Shown piece by piece: positions 1 through 9,971 of a stretch of 64,000 bases of DNA. The stretch is taken from the NCBI GenBank assembly GCA_026004675.1, contig BPJP01000006.1, positions 62,001 to 126,000 of the forward strand. The letters run 5' to 3'. The notes under the pieces were generated by a model. That model searched no databases. It saw only the letters and a list, made by a program, of their open reading frames with translations, and had not been told where the DNA came from. The translations under genes were made by a program, and so were the position numbers. How positions within the stretch are numbered: the stretch's first letter is position 1; each line of letters begins with the position of its first letter. The stretch comes from Gemmatales bacterium (GTDB lineage Bacteria > Planctomycetota > Planctomycetia > Gemmatales > Gemmataceae).

Positions 1-491
1 CAACCCGCCAGCAGAACGAGAACCAGGCCAGGCAGCACATAATACGTCATGGCCAAGCCCATGTGCTCATCGGTGATTTTTTCCAGCCATCTTCCTGGCT
101 GGGTTTGAAACAGGATCAAAAGACTCAGACCGATCACGAGTGGCGGCAGGACGACGGGAATGTCCACGATCGCGTCGACGAGCGTTTTGCCGAAAAAGCG
201 GTAACGCGATAACAGGTAGCCCAACGGCACCGCTACCCAGACCGAGAGGATGGCCGTGATCGAGCAGGAAATCATCGTCAGATAGACAGCGAAGCGGATT
301 TCCCGACTGCTAAGCGCATGGAGAAAATGATCCGGGGTCGTATAGACCGCATCGGCGACAAGCATAGCCACGATCAATAGGACATACGAACCGCCGATCA
401 AGACGAGGCTGCCGACGAAGAGGGGATCGAACGTACTCCGACTGGCGGGCGCCACGTGCTGGTTTGGTGGGGTGATCGTTTCCAATGCCAT
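1..491 (-). CDS. ABC transporter permease, molybdate/tungstate type (partial, runs off window)
   Basis: The first 163 codons of an inner-membrane ABC permease, translated from the minus strand; the C-terminal part lies beyond base 1. Hydrophobic segments are visible near residues 24-46, 68-92 and 105-127. The run VPLGYLLSRYRFFGK followed by DIPVVLPPLVIGLSLLILF is typical of ModB/CysT-type oxyanion permeases. The start ATG is at 491, 37 bases after the stop of a ModA-like binding protein on the same strand, so the two are very likely one operon and work together. The predicted role is movement of molybdate, tungstate or a related oxyanion through the cytoplasmic membrane, with an ATPase probably outside the window. 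The exact anion cannot be read from the sequence. Confidence 0.85.
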   Translation of the reverse strand, partial: MALETITPPNQHVAPASRSTFDPLFVGSLVLIGGSYVLLIVAMLVADAVYTTPDHFLHALSSREIRFAVYLTMISCSITAILSVWVAVPLGYLLSRYRFFGKTLVDAIVDIPVVLPPLVIGLSLLILFQTQPGRWLEKITDEHMGLAMTYYVLPGLVLVLLAG

Positions 492-528
492 GATGATCAG
501 TCGTTGGCGGACGCTTGAATAGCCTGGC

Positions 529-2076
529 TCACTCGCTGCGGTGACCGGTTTGGTTGACGCTGTCGCCGGCAGGACTGTTTTTCGACTGGCCTTCTTTGAG
601 CTTCCATTTGAAGCCGAATTCTTCGAAACGCTTTTTCGACTGCGCCGTCTTGATAGCTTCGAGCAGTCGATTGGAGAGGTGTTTGTACTTCGAATTCTTG
701 CCAACGGCAAAAGGTTGGGTGGCGATGGCACAAGGAATGCCTTCGATGGTGTAGGCGTCGAGTTTGTCGGCGGCCATGGCGGCATTGCTGACATAGGCGA
801 TCACCGCATCCAGAGAACCGGTGACCATCTGGTTGATGAGCAAATCGCCGGTCGGGCTTTGTACACCATTCTCCAAGACATTTTTCATAATCTTGTCATA
901 AAACGGCGTTTTCTCGAGTGTCTGCTTGGTAATGGCTCCCATAGCGCATTTCTGTTCGTGGCCGACACCGATGCGCAGACCAGGGCGAGCCAGGTCTTCG
1001 AGGGTCTTGATATTTTTCGGATTCCCTTTTGGAACGACGATCACCAGCCGGTTTTGCGAAACATCGGTCGGATCCAGAAACAGGTCGCTGACTTTTTGCA
1101 TAAACGACGTTTCACAGGCAAAGTAAGCATCCGGCCTTTCCCCCTTGGTACGCATTTGAGCCACTAGAATGCCGCAGCCGTTATAGACCGTCGTAACCTT
1201 GACCCCTTCGCGCTTTTCGAACTCTCGAATGGTTTCTTGGATGGCTGGTCGCAGCATCGCGCCGGCAAACAACTTCAACTCCGGCGTCACCGCCCATTGG
1301 TCTCCTTCCACCACTTTGAAGCCGTATTTCTCGAAAATGGGCAATCCTTTTTCCGACGTCAAATAGCGGGCGAAACGTAAAGCGTCGGGCGGACTCTTGG
1401 TGAAACGCAACACGCCAACCGTGACCTGCGACGCATGGTCTTTCAACTCGGGAAATTCGACTGCTTCCAGGTCGGGTTGGAACTGAGCCACTGTCGAATC
1501 CCAAACGATGCCGACATCGACGGCACCGACTTTGACGTCCGTCGCCACATCGATGACGTTGGGTTTGTAGACGCCGGTCTGGTTGGTGATCTTGTCGAGT
1601 TCTTGCCATTTGCCCAGCTTTTCCAGCACTTTTTTCGTCAGCCTGCCACAAGCGGCCTGCTGGGGATCGGTTTGAGCCACACGGACCTTGCCGTTCAAGA
1701 GGTCGTCGAGCGACTGGATCTTCTTGGGATTCCCTTTCTGGACGGCGAAAACCGGCGTCATCCGGGCAATGGGAATGACTTCATCGATATAGCCTTCGTC
1801 GCGGGCCAACTCGATATAATAGTCATCCCCGGGTATATAGAGGTCGCCTTGTTGGACGACCTTGAAGTTGGCTAGGAGCGTCCTCGAGCCGCGAAATTCG
1901 AGCCGGACTTTCACGCCGAGTTCTTTCTCGTAGGCCCGGGCAATTTCCTCGACCGGCTTTTTCATCCCGGCGGCACAGTAGACCATTACTCCTTCTGTTT
2001 CGGTTGCCGGCTGCCAGACTAAAAAGACAACCAACACCACCGCGACTCCCAAGGAAACGGCAAACAGCGTTTTCAT
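529..2076 (-). CDS. ModA-like periplasmic binding protein with two tandem binding domains
   Basis: 515 residues starting at ATG 2076, chosen because GGGGAG lies 5-6 bases upstream; the reading frame is open a little further upstream but without a ribosome site. An N-terminal membrane or signal segment (residues 1-19) is followed by two copies of a ModA/SBP_bac_11-type domain, roughly residues 28-262 and 263-500. Parallel landmarks are CAAGMKKPVEEIARAYEKE in the first and FAGAMLRPAIQETIREFEKR in the second; both have VxKGNPK and later a GxxDxxI(V/A) stretch. Usual ModA proteins have a single domain of about 250 residues, so this is an internal duplication or fusion. It sits directly upstream of the permease gene and presumably delivers the oxyanion to it. 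Confidence 0.85.
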   Translation of the reverse strand: MKTLFAVSLGVAVVLVVFLVWQPATETEGVMVYCAAGMKKPVEEIARAYEKELGVKVRLEFRGSRTLLANFKVVQQGDLYIPGDDYYIELARDEGYIDEVIPIARMTPVFAVQKGNPKKIQSLDDLLNGKVRVAQTDPQQAACGRLTKKVLEKLGKWQELDKITNQTGVYKPNVIDVATDVKVGAVDVGIVWDSTVAQFQPDLEAVEFPELKDHASQVTVGVLRFTKSPPDALRFARYLTSEKGLPIFEKYGFKVVEGDQWAVTPELKLFAGAMLRPAIQETIREFEKREGVKVTTVYNGCGILVAQMRTKGERPDAYFACETSFMQKVSDLFLDPTDVSQNRLVIVVPKGNPKNIKTLEDLARPGLRIGVGHEQKCAMGAITKQTLEKTPFYDKIMKNVLENGVQSPTGDLLINQMVTGSLDAVIAYVSNAAMAADKLDAYTIEGIPCAIATQPFAVGKNSKYKHLSNRLLEAIKTAQSKKRFEEFGFKWKLKEGQSKNSPAGDSVNQTGHRSE

Positions 2077-2126
2077 AAAAACTCCCCGCCTTGGACTTCG
2101 AATCAATCACCCAGGCTCAGCAAAAA

Positions 2127-3269
2127 CTAGAACCAATGACGACGTCGAGCGATCACAACGCCGGCCAATGCGGCGTAGACGCCAACCACCGAAATCGCAA
2201 CCAACAGGGTCGGCGACACCTCATGGCGTGCCGATTCATTCCGTGGAGGCACCGACGGCTGCCGTCGATTCTCTGCTCTGTTGGGCAATGCCACTTTCTC
2301 GCCGATTCTCAGCTCGTTGGCCTGGGCCGGCTGAATCTTACCCCCGACGACCGCCGTCCAGTCTGCTCGCAGCAGCAAGTCGAATCCCGGATGGCTCGCT
2401 TTGACGCTGCACGAGCAAGCGCCACACAAAAATCGTGCTGCCTCTTCGATGCCGGGGGGAGTCAGTTCGTTCCCCTGAAATGCGTGCAGCGCTCGACCCT
2501 GGCCAAATACCGGATAAACAATGGGTGCCGTCGCCTGCTCCAATTTCGGATTCACTGCCAGCAACATGCGGACGAAGAATCGTTCCGCCGGGTCCTGACG
2601 CGATACGCGCAGGACAGAAAAATCGATCTTCAAGGGAATTTTGGACAGAAGCTCGGCTCCCTGATCGGGACCTGGGGGAACCAACAGACCGGTATGAGGT
2701 TCAGTCTCGCCTTTGGGCAATTCGATCTGTTTTTCGAGCCGGGCCAGTTGCTCCGTCAATAGCTGAAAGGCGGCATCATCTTCGACCTTGTTGCCTGACT
2801 CGAGAAGCAACCAAACGGCTGATTCGCCTGATAAAAGCCGTCGCGATAATTCCCTGCGGGCGGGGGAATCGACAAGTTTCTGGATCGTCGCCGTGGTCGG
2901 CACTCCCGACCAAACCATCGTGGCAACGCCGCTGCGAGGTGGAGAATGGACGACCAGGCAGGGAATCCTGACGTCTTTTTGCTCTCGCCACCATTGGTGT
3001 GCTGGGCTGTGCCCGTCTTGGGCAACGTCAACCCAATGCACCACGATGTTCGCCCGGCCGTCCTTTGCCGACGATTTTTCCAACGCAGCGATCATGGCCC
3101 GAACATCTTCGGGTATTTTCTCGTGGTAAAAAACCGTAAAGGCATAGGGATCGGGAGGCCAGCGTTCCAGCGCGTAGCGAAAGACAGGGACGTTGCAAGC
3201 GCGAACGGGTGCGGGCAGGCAAAGACCAGCAAGGGCAAGCAGGGCAAAAGCCCACGTCGGCTGTCTCAT
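2127..3269 (-). CDS. exported Cys-rich protein with C-terminal membrane anchor, uncharacterised
   Basis: 380 residues from ATG 3269; an upstream in-frame GTG at 3281 is possible, but GGGG seven bases before 3269 favours the later start. The N-terminus is a signal peptide ending near PAPVRA, followed by CNVPVFRYALERW, a start seen in uncharacterised proteins of planctomycetes and relatives. A cysteine cluster FLCGACSCSVK lies near residue 280 and suggests metal or disulfide chemistry (inference). One membrane segment near the end (about residues 350-372) is followed by ARRRHWF, so the bulk faces outside the cytoplasm with a C-terminal anchor. It lies between the PfaA gene and the ModA-like gene, all on the minus strand, and may be co-transcribed with the transporter. 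No function is assigned. Confidence 0.75.
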   Translation of the reverse strand: MRQPTWAFALLALAGLCLPAPVRACNVPVFRYALERWPPDPYAFTVFYHEKIPEDVRAMIAALEKSSAKDGRANIVVHWVDVAQDGHSPAHQWWREQKDVRIPCLVVHSPPRSGVATMVWSGVPTTATIQKLVDSPARRELSRRLLSGESAVWLLLESGNKVEDDAAFQLLTEQLARLEKQIELPKGETEPHTGLLVPPGPDQGAELLSKIPLKIDFSVLRVSRQDPAERFFVRMLLAVNPKLEQATAPIVYPVFGQGRALHAFQGNELTPPGIEEAARFLCGACSCSVKASHPGFDLLLRADWTAVVGGKIQPAQANELRIGEKVALPNRAENRRQPSVPPRNESARHEVSPTLLVAISVVGVYAALAGVVIARRRHWF

Positions 3270-3386
3270 ATCGCGCCCCACATTCCGCGAAAGTCGTATC
3301 GCCAGGATGATCGTGGAGGGTCGGCAAGGCCAGTTACTCTAATTTAACCATCTCGCGCGGTCCTCGCCACCCCCTGGAGGAGAAAG

Positions 3387-6300
3387 TCAGCCGTGGGCCA
3401 TTTCGACCGCGATTCGATTCCGCCGAAACGCCGCAACGAGCGCTTCATCCATCACGCATTCGTAATCGTCCATTTCGGCGACAAGTTCTCCTGTGCGGGA
3501 GATGAATTCGATATGCGCGAAGACGCGTGCGGCGGCGGTGCGTGTCACACGTGCTTGAATGCGCACGCCATCCGGCGGAAAGGCTCGGCGGTGCTGGCGA
3601 TATCGACCGATGGCCACTGGCAGGGACGGCGCTCGGTGTTGTTCCCAGCACCACACGATCAACATTTGAAACGCCACATCCAAGACCAACGGATCCGCCA
3701 ACCAATTGCTCCGCAAAGGATGCTGCATCCACACGGACGGCTTCGCCGCCGCTGCTGACCACGCGGTGATTCCCTGTTCGCTACACGACTCGATTGTCGT
3801 CATGCCCTGAAACTCTGGCCCATGAAAGAGCAGCGTTTCGTAGGCGTCCGCCAACGTTTTTGGAGCCTGGACAATCGCGGTATTGAAACCGTTCGTCGGC
3901 AATGCGGGTAGCGGAGTCGTCGACAGGACGATCATCGCCCGGGCAGACGGCGTGTGCCGGCCATCGGACAAGGAGCGGATTTCGACAGGAACCACAAACT
4001 GATCGTCCGATCGCCTCGGCTTTTCGGCGACAGCCTGGAGTCGAATGGTTTCCTCGCCACGCAACCGAATGCCTTTAAGAATGCGCAAATCCTCAAGCCC
4101 TGTGAAGAACAGCCCTGGGTTGTTATGCAAGGCACCGTGTGCCAGCCATTCCACGATCAGGCAGACCGGCAACACGGCTTTTCCGTCTATGACGTGGGCT
4201 TGCAGAACCGGATGGCTGGCAACACTCAGGTCGCGTTCGAAAACGATTCCGGCTGGAGCCGAAACGATTTCGGGCACCTTCGGCGAGAAAGCGTTTTCCG
4301 TTTTATGGGTGAAATCGGCGAGTGTGCCCGCCAGCACCACCGTTTCCACGTCGTTGTGCTCAGCCTGAAGCTCTCCAATCATCCATCGCGCACCGGCACG
4401 TAGGGGAATAACGCCGACGCCTTCGCTGGCGAACAGGTTCTTCAGAGCGGACGTGACCATGCCTCCGTCCCATGGTCCCCAATTGATTGAGCGCACCCGA
4501 CAATGGGGCCATCGGCGTTGTAGTTGCTGCGCCCATTTGTTCAACACTTCATTGGCAGCGGCATAGTCGGCTTGCCCCATTCGGCCGAAACGGGCAGTCG
4601 ACGAAGAAAACAGCACCAGTGCTTTCAACTCGCGCTCGTCGATGGCCTCGAGCACATGCTTCAGCCCGAGGACTTTGGTGTCGTAAACCAGATCAAACTG
4701 CTGTGTCGTCTTGTCTTCGATTCGGCGGTCGGCTAACACGCCGGCTCCGTGAACGACGGCGCGCACGGGACCGAACTGCTCAGAAGCCTGCCGAAGCGCA
4801 TCACGAACAGCGGCAGCATCGCAAACGTCCACGCTACGATAGACCACTCGAGCACCAGCGCGACGGAAACGCTCAAGGTTGCGTGCCAGTTCGCGGTCCG
4901 CAAAAACCCGGCGGCAGTGGTCGTCGACTTCACGCGGCGTCAACTTTTTCGTCGCCTGGGCCATGATCGCCTGTTTCACGTCCCTTTCTTCGGTTAAACC
5001 GGCAAGCCATTCGGGTTCCGCTTCCGGAAGAGGCGACCGACCCAGCAGCAACATGGCCGGCGAAAAGGTCTCCGCCAACGCTAACGCCGCCTCCGCCGTC
5101 ACTCCTCGACCTCCTCCTGTGATAACGACCAGATCACCGGCCCGCAGCGGGCCATCGTCTGTCCTGGTTTGGGGCTGTTGCACAAGATCGAGTCCATACC
5201 GGCCTGCGGCATCGATTCCCACTTCGAGCGGTCCGGCACGAAAGATTTCGTCGGCCAGAAGCATGGCCACATCTTCAACGTCCTCCAAGGAAGCCGACAA
5301 GTCGATTGCTTTGCAACGAACCGCGGGCCATTCGTGTTGAGCCGTCTTCGCCAGTCCAGCCAAGCCGCCGCTTGTGGCATTTCCTGTCGCCGATCCCAGT
5401 CCAAAGGCCCCGTCGAACCGTGACACCGTCACCAAGAAGGCAGTAGTCCCCGACCTGGTTTTTTCGATCAGGCCAGGGCCAGCCTTTTGCATGATGACAA
5501 ATGACTTCTTGATAAAGTCATCTCCGCAGCGACGTGGTGAGATTAGAACAAGCCCAGTCAGATGAGAAGGCAGCCGGGCTTCATCGAGGGAGACCACACG
5601 AGTGCGCAGACCCAGGCCATCCAACCGCGCAGCCAGACACTTTGCCACTCCCTCACCGTCATCCGTGATGACGATCTCACCCAGTTCTGGCAAAGGCAGC
5701 TCGGGCCGATCCGCGGGCAGAGGTGCTTTCGATAAAACGTAGCGATTCAGTGGCGTCGCGGTTTCATCGGCCGGCGCTTCGATAGCTCCATTCTCGCTGA
5801 ACGCAGACGGTTCCCCGTCTACCCTCTCCGATCCTTTGGCGAGAAAATCGACGACGTGGCGCAGCGTGCGCAACTGCCCGATCTGTTCAGACGATATGGC
5901 TGGCGCTTCCGGCATTCTTTCCTGCATCGCTGAGAAAATCTCTACGCGTTTGATCGAATCGATGCCCAGGTCGGCGTCCAGTTCCATGTCGAGTTCGAGC
6001 ATCTCCGCCGGGTAACCGGTTTTTTCCGCAACAATGTCGAGCAGCGCTTTGGCGAAATCAGGAGATGTCGTCGGCGAAGCCAAGGGGGGTGATTGGTTTC
6101 CGCCGGTGGCATCCAAAAACACAGCAACATCACGCAGCGTTCGCAGCGTGCCGAGATGTTCGGACGAGACGGCCGGCGCATCGGGCAGTTTTTCCTGAAG
6201 AGCCGAGAAGATTTCGACCCGTTTGATCGAATCGATGCCCAGGTCGGCGTCCAATTCCATGTCGAGTTCGAGCATCTCCGCCGGGTAGCCGGTTTTTTCC

Positions 6301-9300
6301 GCTACGACGTCGAGCAGAATGGTAGCCAAGCGATCGTTTTTACCGTTAGCCTCCGGGCCGGCAGTCGGGATGGGTGCTGTAGAGAGAAACCCAACCACGT
6401 CCCGCAAGGTTCGCAGCGTGCCGAGATGTTCGGACGAGACGGCCGGCGCCTCGGGCAGTTTTTCCTGAAGAGCCGAGAAGATTTCGACCCGTTTGATCGA
6501 ATCGATGCCCAGATCGGCGTCCAATTCCATGTCGAGTTCGAGCATCTCCGCCGGGTAACCGGTTTTTTCCGCTACGACGTCGAGCAAGGTTTGCCGAACA
6601 CGGTCGTCACTTGCACTCGACGAATGGGGTGTTATTGTGCTGATCTCGGGAGGCACCTCGGGGTCAGCGTCCGGACCTGTCGGAACAGGAACCTGGCCGC
6701 TGGTCTGGTTCGGCTGTGGCATTTTAGGCGGAGCAGCGCTCGACACAGGTTGGGCAATCGGAACTTCGTCGCTGCTTCCATTTTCTGGCGGCTTCGAAAC
6801 GAAATCACTTCGGACTGGTTCGGGAGTTTGCCGATTCTGCAAAAGCGTTTGGATGGTCTGCAGCAGACGATCCTGGCCGTCGAGAAACTGGCGGTGCAAT
6901 TGTGCCGTCTGCTCACCGAGTCTTTGCAGAACAAGCAATTCTTGACTGATTCCGCTGGCAGGAATCTCATTCTGTGCCATCATGTCTTGTCGGATTGTCG
7001 AGGGAGACGTGGCGTTGGTCGCAGGCGAGTTGGCCGCGGGTGGGGCTGCTGGGACGGGAGCTTCCAGAGCAACCGAGTTATTTTGCTTATTCATCGCCTT
7101 GGGGTTCAGCGTCGGTCGGTGGCCGACGGTTCCGTTTCCGCCAGCGGGTTCTTTGGGCCGAACGTAATTGGCCCCGCAAATCGGGAACGTAAGCGATCCT
7201 TTGGCTGGCCTGGTTGAGGCGGGATATCGGAGGCCGGCGTTCCAAGCGGCCAAATCGACGGAATGGCCTTTGGCGGCCAGCTCGGCAAGCACGGACGCCA
7301 AGTCCGCCATGCTGTTGCGCCTCCCGGATGAGGCATCGACCGCGACGCATGAAAACTCCCGGCTGCCGAGGATCGACTCGACCAGCGAACACAAACGAGC
7401 GCCTGGGCCAATTTCGACAAAAGTCCGGCAGCCCATTTCGTATAGCTTTTCGACGACGTCAATAAACCGGACCGGTTGCACCAACTGGTCGGCGAGCAAC
7501 TTTCGCCCCTCGTCGGCTGCACTGGGATAGGCGGCAGCGCTGGCGTTTGCCAGAACGGGGAATCGGGGCGGCGCGAAAGTCGTTTCTTTGAGCCGGTCGA
7601 AAAATGGCTGCCACGCCGGTCTGGCAAGCGGACTGTGGAACGCCGCCGAGACCGAAAGCCTGGTGGCAGCGATACCACGAGCGCGGCAGGCGTCGGCTGC
7701 CCGGTCGATCCATGCCGACGTTCCAGAAAGGACGAACTGTTCGGGCGCGTTACGATTGGCGATAACCACGTCCAGAGCTTCTTGCCTGATCAAAGCCTCG
7801 ACGACTTCCAGGGAGGCCCGGACGGCAAGCATGGCACCGTTTTCGGTTCTTTCCGCCAACAGCCTGCCTCGTTCGACCGCGAGTCGAAACAGCGAAGCGT
7901 CGTCAAAGACACCGGCAGCGCACAACGCCACTAATTCGCCAAAGCTATGTCCAGCAGCGGCATCAGCAACCACCTGGAAATGCTGTAGAATCCGAAACAT
8001 GCCCCATTCGATGGCCGCCAGCGCCGGCTGGGCAAACTGTGTCTGCTTCAATGCTTCTGCTTGCTGGCTGCGTTCTTCTGGCGAAAATGCCGGCAATGGA
8101 AAAATCCTCTCGAACAGCTCTCCCCTCGTCGTACTGAAGGTCCTGTCGGCAACCGTGATCGCTTCCAACATTACCGGGAATCGACAAGCGAGGTCTCTGC
8201 CCATACCGACATATTGGGAACCCTGGCCAGAGAAAAGAAAAGCTACTTGTCCTTGCCGAGTCCCACGGCCGACAAAGATACGTTCTTTTCGGCTTTGACT
8301 TGTACGTCTTTCGATCGTTCGAGCAATGGCAGTCTGCCAACTCTGCCAGGAAAAATCTTCCGTGCGCTCGACGACGGCGACGACCCGGACGGCTTGGCGA
8401 GGGTCGAAATCGCGTCGGCTCTGAAAAGCGTGCTCCTGTAGTCCAGACCACGACGCGATCGGTTGCTTGTCGATCTTGGCCACCAGCTCTGCTTCAGAGT
8501 CAGCCGAATAGGCCACAACTTCGACGTGCGGATCCCAGTCGATTTCGGTCTTTTCGGAGGTCGCTTCTTCGAGGACGCAATGAAAGTTACTGCCGCCGAA
8601 ACCGAACGAACTGACTGCCGCTCGCCGAGGGTGTTCCGGATTCGCCAGCCACGGGCGCTTTTCGGTATTGACGTAAAAAGGTCCCTTCTCGATGACGTCG
8701 AGCGGTTTTTCAACCTTGATGGTGGGTGGCAAGACTTTGCGATCCAAAGCTAATGCGGCCTTGATCAAACCAGCGACGCCAGCTGCCGCTTTCGTGTGTC
8801 CGATCTGCGATTTGACCGAACCGATCGCACACCATTTACGTGGAGTCTTGCTGCTAGCAACCGAGGAATAGACGTCGTTGAGAGCAGCCAGTTCGGTGGC
8901 GTCGCCGGCCCGGGTGCCTGTGCCATGGGCTTCCACCAGTTCGATGGTGTCCGGGCTGACACCGGCCAACTCATAGGCTGCACGAAGCGCCCTTGACTGG
9001 CCGCTGGCACTGGGAGCATAGATCGCGTTGCCTTTGCCATCGCTGGAAGCACCGATGCCGCGAATGACCGCATAGATGCGATCGCCGTCACGCACTGCGT
9101 CGTGGTATCGCTTCAATACCACAACGCCCAGGCCTTCTCCCAGGATCGTGCCGTCGGCGCTGCTGTCGAAGGGGCGAGCGTCCCCGCTCGGCGAAAGCGC
9201 CGGGGTCTTGCTGAAGCAAGTATACATGAAGATGTCGTTGAACGTATCCAAACCGCCGCTCAGGGCCATGTCGCATCGCCCGCTCTGCAATTCGAGCATC

Positions 9301-9959
9301 GCCAGATGGATCGCGCCCAGCGAACTGGCACAAGCGGCATCGACCACACAATTCGTCCCGCCGAGGTCGAGACGATTGGCAATGCGACCGGCTGCAACAT
9401 TTCCCAGCAAACCGGGAAACGAATTCTCCTGCCAGCTAACGTAAGAATCGGCGATCTTTTGAACGACCTGATCGGCGGTAGCCTCATCCACGCCGGCTTC
9501 TTTCAAAGCGCGGCGCCAGATCGGATGGCCAAGCCTAGCCCCAAGCGGGATGACCAATTCCAACGTGCCAGTGACGCCGAGAATCACGCTGACCCGGCGG
9601 CGGTCGAAGTTCCTGTCGGAACCGTAGCCAGCGTCTTCCAGAGCCTGCCTGGCGGCCAGCAGACCTAACAACTGCGTCGTGTCGGTAGCTTCGAGAGTGT
9701 TGGGAGAAATCCCAAATTCCAATGCCGGAAACTCCACCGGTGATAAAAAGGCTCCGCGAGCAGTATAAACGCGGTCCGGCGCTTTCGGATCGGGATCGAA
9801 GTAGTCTTCCGCCCGCCAATGGGTGGGCGGCACCTCCGTGATCGTATCGGTGCCTCTACAAATGTTGGCCCAGAATTCGGCTAAATTGTCGGCCTTGGGA
9901 AAAAGACAACCAATGCCGATGATGGCTACCGGTTCTGCTTTGCTGTTCAGCACATCCAT
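3387..9959 (-). CDS. pfaA: PfaA-like polyunsaturated fatty acid / polyketide synthase, KS-AT-ACP3-KR-DH
   Basis: 2190 residues, ATG at 9959. Domains in order: ketosynthase (about 8-465; Cys210 in DAACASSLG, then EAHGTGT and GHTKAAAG carrying the two His), acyltransferase (about 565-880; Ser672 in GHSFGE), a Pro/Ala/Gln-rich linker, three acyl carrier domains with phosphopantetheine serines Ser1154, Ser1244 and Ser1335 in DLGIDSIKR, a ketoreductase (about 1470-1810; GGGRGVTAE, and Tyr/Asn in QADYAAANE), and a hot-dog dehydratase-like end (His1922 in HVIDGKAVLP; a later LDVAFQ). This is the PfaA order. It is 12 bases after pfaD. No PfaB, PfaC or PfaE homologue is in the window, so the product is unknown; a long-chain lipid or polyene is the most natural guess. 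Residues expected for KS, AT, ACP and KR activity are all present. Confidence 0.93.
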   Translation of the reverse strand: MDVLNSKAEPVAIIGIGCLFPKADNLAEFWANICRGTDTITEVPPTHWRAEDYFDPDPKAPDRVYTARGAFLSPVEFPALEFGISPNTLEATDTTQLLGLLAARQALEDAGYGSDRNFDRRRVSVILGVTGTLELVIPLGARLGHPIWRRALKEAGVDEATADQVVQKIADSYVSWQENSFPGLLGNVAAGRIANRLDLGGTNCVVDAACASSLGAIHLAMLELQSGRCDMALSGGLDTFNDIFMYTCFSKTPALSPSGDARPFDSSADGTILGEGLGVVVLKRYHDAVRDGDRIYAVIRGIGASSDGKGNAIYAPSASGQSRALRAAYELAGVSPDTIELVEAHGTGTRAGDATELAALNDVYSSVASSKTPRKWCAIGSVKSQIGHTKAAAGVAGLIKAALALDRKVLPPTIKVEKPLDVIEKGPFYVNTEKRPWLANPEHPRRAAVSSFGFGGSNFHCVLEEATSEKTEIDWDPHVEVVAYSADSEAELVAKIDKQPIASWSGLQEHAFQSRRDFDPRQAVRVVAVVERTEDFSWQSWQTAIARTIERRTSQSRKERIFVGRGTRQGQVAFLFSGQGSQYVGMGRDLACRFPVMLEAITVADRTFSTTRGELFERIFPLPAFSPEERSQQAEALKQTQFAQPALAAIEWGMFRILQHFQVVADAAAGHSFGELVALCAAGVFDDASLFRLAVERGRLLAERTENGAMLAVRASLEVVEALIRQEALDVVIANRNAPEQFVLSGTSAWIDRAADACRARGIAATRLSVSAAFHSPLARPAWQPFFDRLKETTFAPPRFPVLANASAAAYPSAADEGRKLLADQLVQPVRFIDVVEKLYEMGCRTFVEIGPGARLCSLVESILGSREFSCVAVDASSGRRNSMADLASVLAELAAKGHSVDLAAWNAGLRYPASTRPAKGSLTFPICGANYVRPKEPAGGNGTVGHRPTLNPKAMNKQNNSVALEAPVPAAPPAANSPATNATSPSTIRQDMMAQNEIPASGISQELLVLQRLGEQTAQLHRQFLDGQDRLLQTIQTLLQNRQTPEPVRSDFVSKPPENGSSDEVPIAQPVSSAAPPKMPQPNQTSGQVPVPTGPDADPEVPPEISTITPHSSSASDDRVRQTLLDVVAEKTGYPAEMLELDMELDADLGIDSIKRVEIFSALQEKLPEAPAVSSEHLGTLRTLRDVVGFLSTAPIPTAGPEANGKNDRLATILLDVVAEKTGYPAEMLELDMELDADLGIDSIKRVEIFSALQEKLPDAPAVSSEHLGTLRTLRDVAVFLDATGGNQSPPLASPTTSPDFAKALLDIVAEKTGYPAEMLELDMELDADLGIDSIKRVEIFSAMQERMPEAPAISSEQIGQLRTLRHVVDFLAKGSERVDGEPSAFSENGAIEAPADETATPLNRYVLSKAPLPADRPELPLPELGEIVITDDGEGVAKCLAARLDGLGLRTRVVSLDEARLPSHLTGLVLISPRRCGDDFIKKSFVIMQKAGPGLIEKTRSGTTAFLVTVSRFDGAFGLGSATGNATSGGLAGLAKTAQHEWPAVRCKAIDLSASLEDVEDVAMLLADEIFRAGPLEVGIDAAGRYGLDLVQQPQTRTDDGPLRAGDLVVITGGGRGVTAEAALALAETFSPAMLLLGRSPLPEAEPEWLAGLTEERDVKQAIMAQATKKLTPREVDDHCRRVFADRELARNLERFRRAGARVVYRSVDVCDAAAVRDALRQASEQFGPVRAVVHGAGVLADRRIEDKTTQQFDLVYDTKVLGLKHVLEAIDERELKALVLFSSSTARFGRMGQADYAAANEVLNKWAQQLQRRWPHCRVRSINWGPWDGGMVTSALKNLFASEGVGVIPLRAGARWMIGELQAEHNDVETVVLAGTLADFTHKTENAFSPKVPEIVSAPAGIVFERDLSVASHPVLQAHVIDGKAVLPVCLIVEWLAHGALHNNPGLFFTGLEDLRILKGIRLRGEETIRLQAVAEKPRRSDDQFVVPVEIRSLSDGRHTPSARAMIVLSTTPLPALPTNGFNTAIVQAPKTLADAYETLLFHGPEFQGMTTIESCSEQGITAWSAAAAKPSVWMQHPLRSNWLADPLVLDVAFQMLIVWCWEQHRAPSLPVAIGRYRQHRRAFPPDGVRIQARVTRTAAARVFAHIEFISRTGELVAEMDDYECVMDEALVAAFRRNRIAVEMAHG

Positions 9960-9971
9960 ACTCGTTTCAGC

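Noticed and set aside
5850..6590. CRISPR-like or tandem noncoding repeat
   Set aside because: The repeats are in frame with, and encode, the three ACP domains of the synthase.
6093..7217. 374-codon frame antisense to the ACP region
   Set aside because: Shadow of the PfaA frame; it follows the ACP repeat and matches no family.
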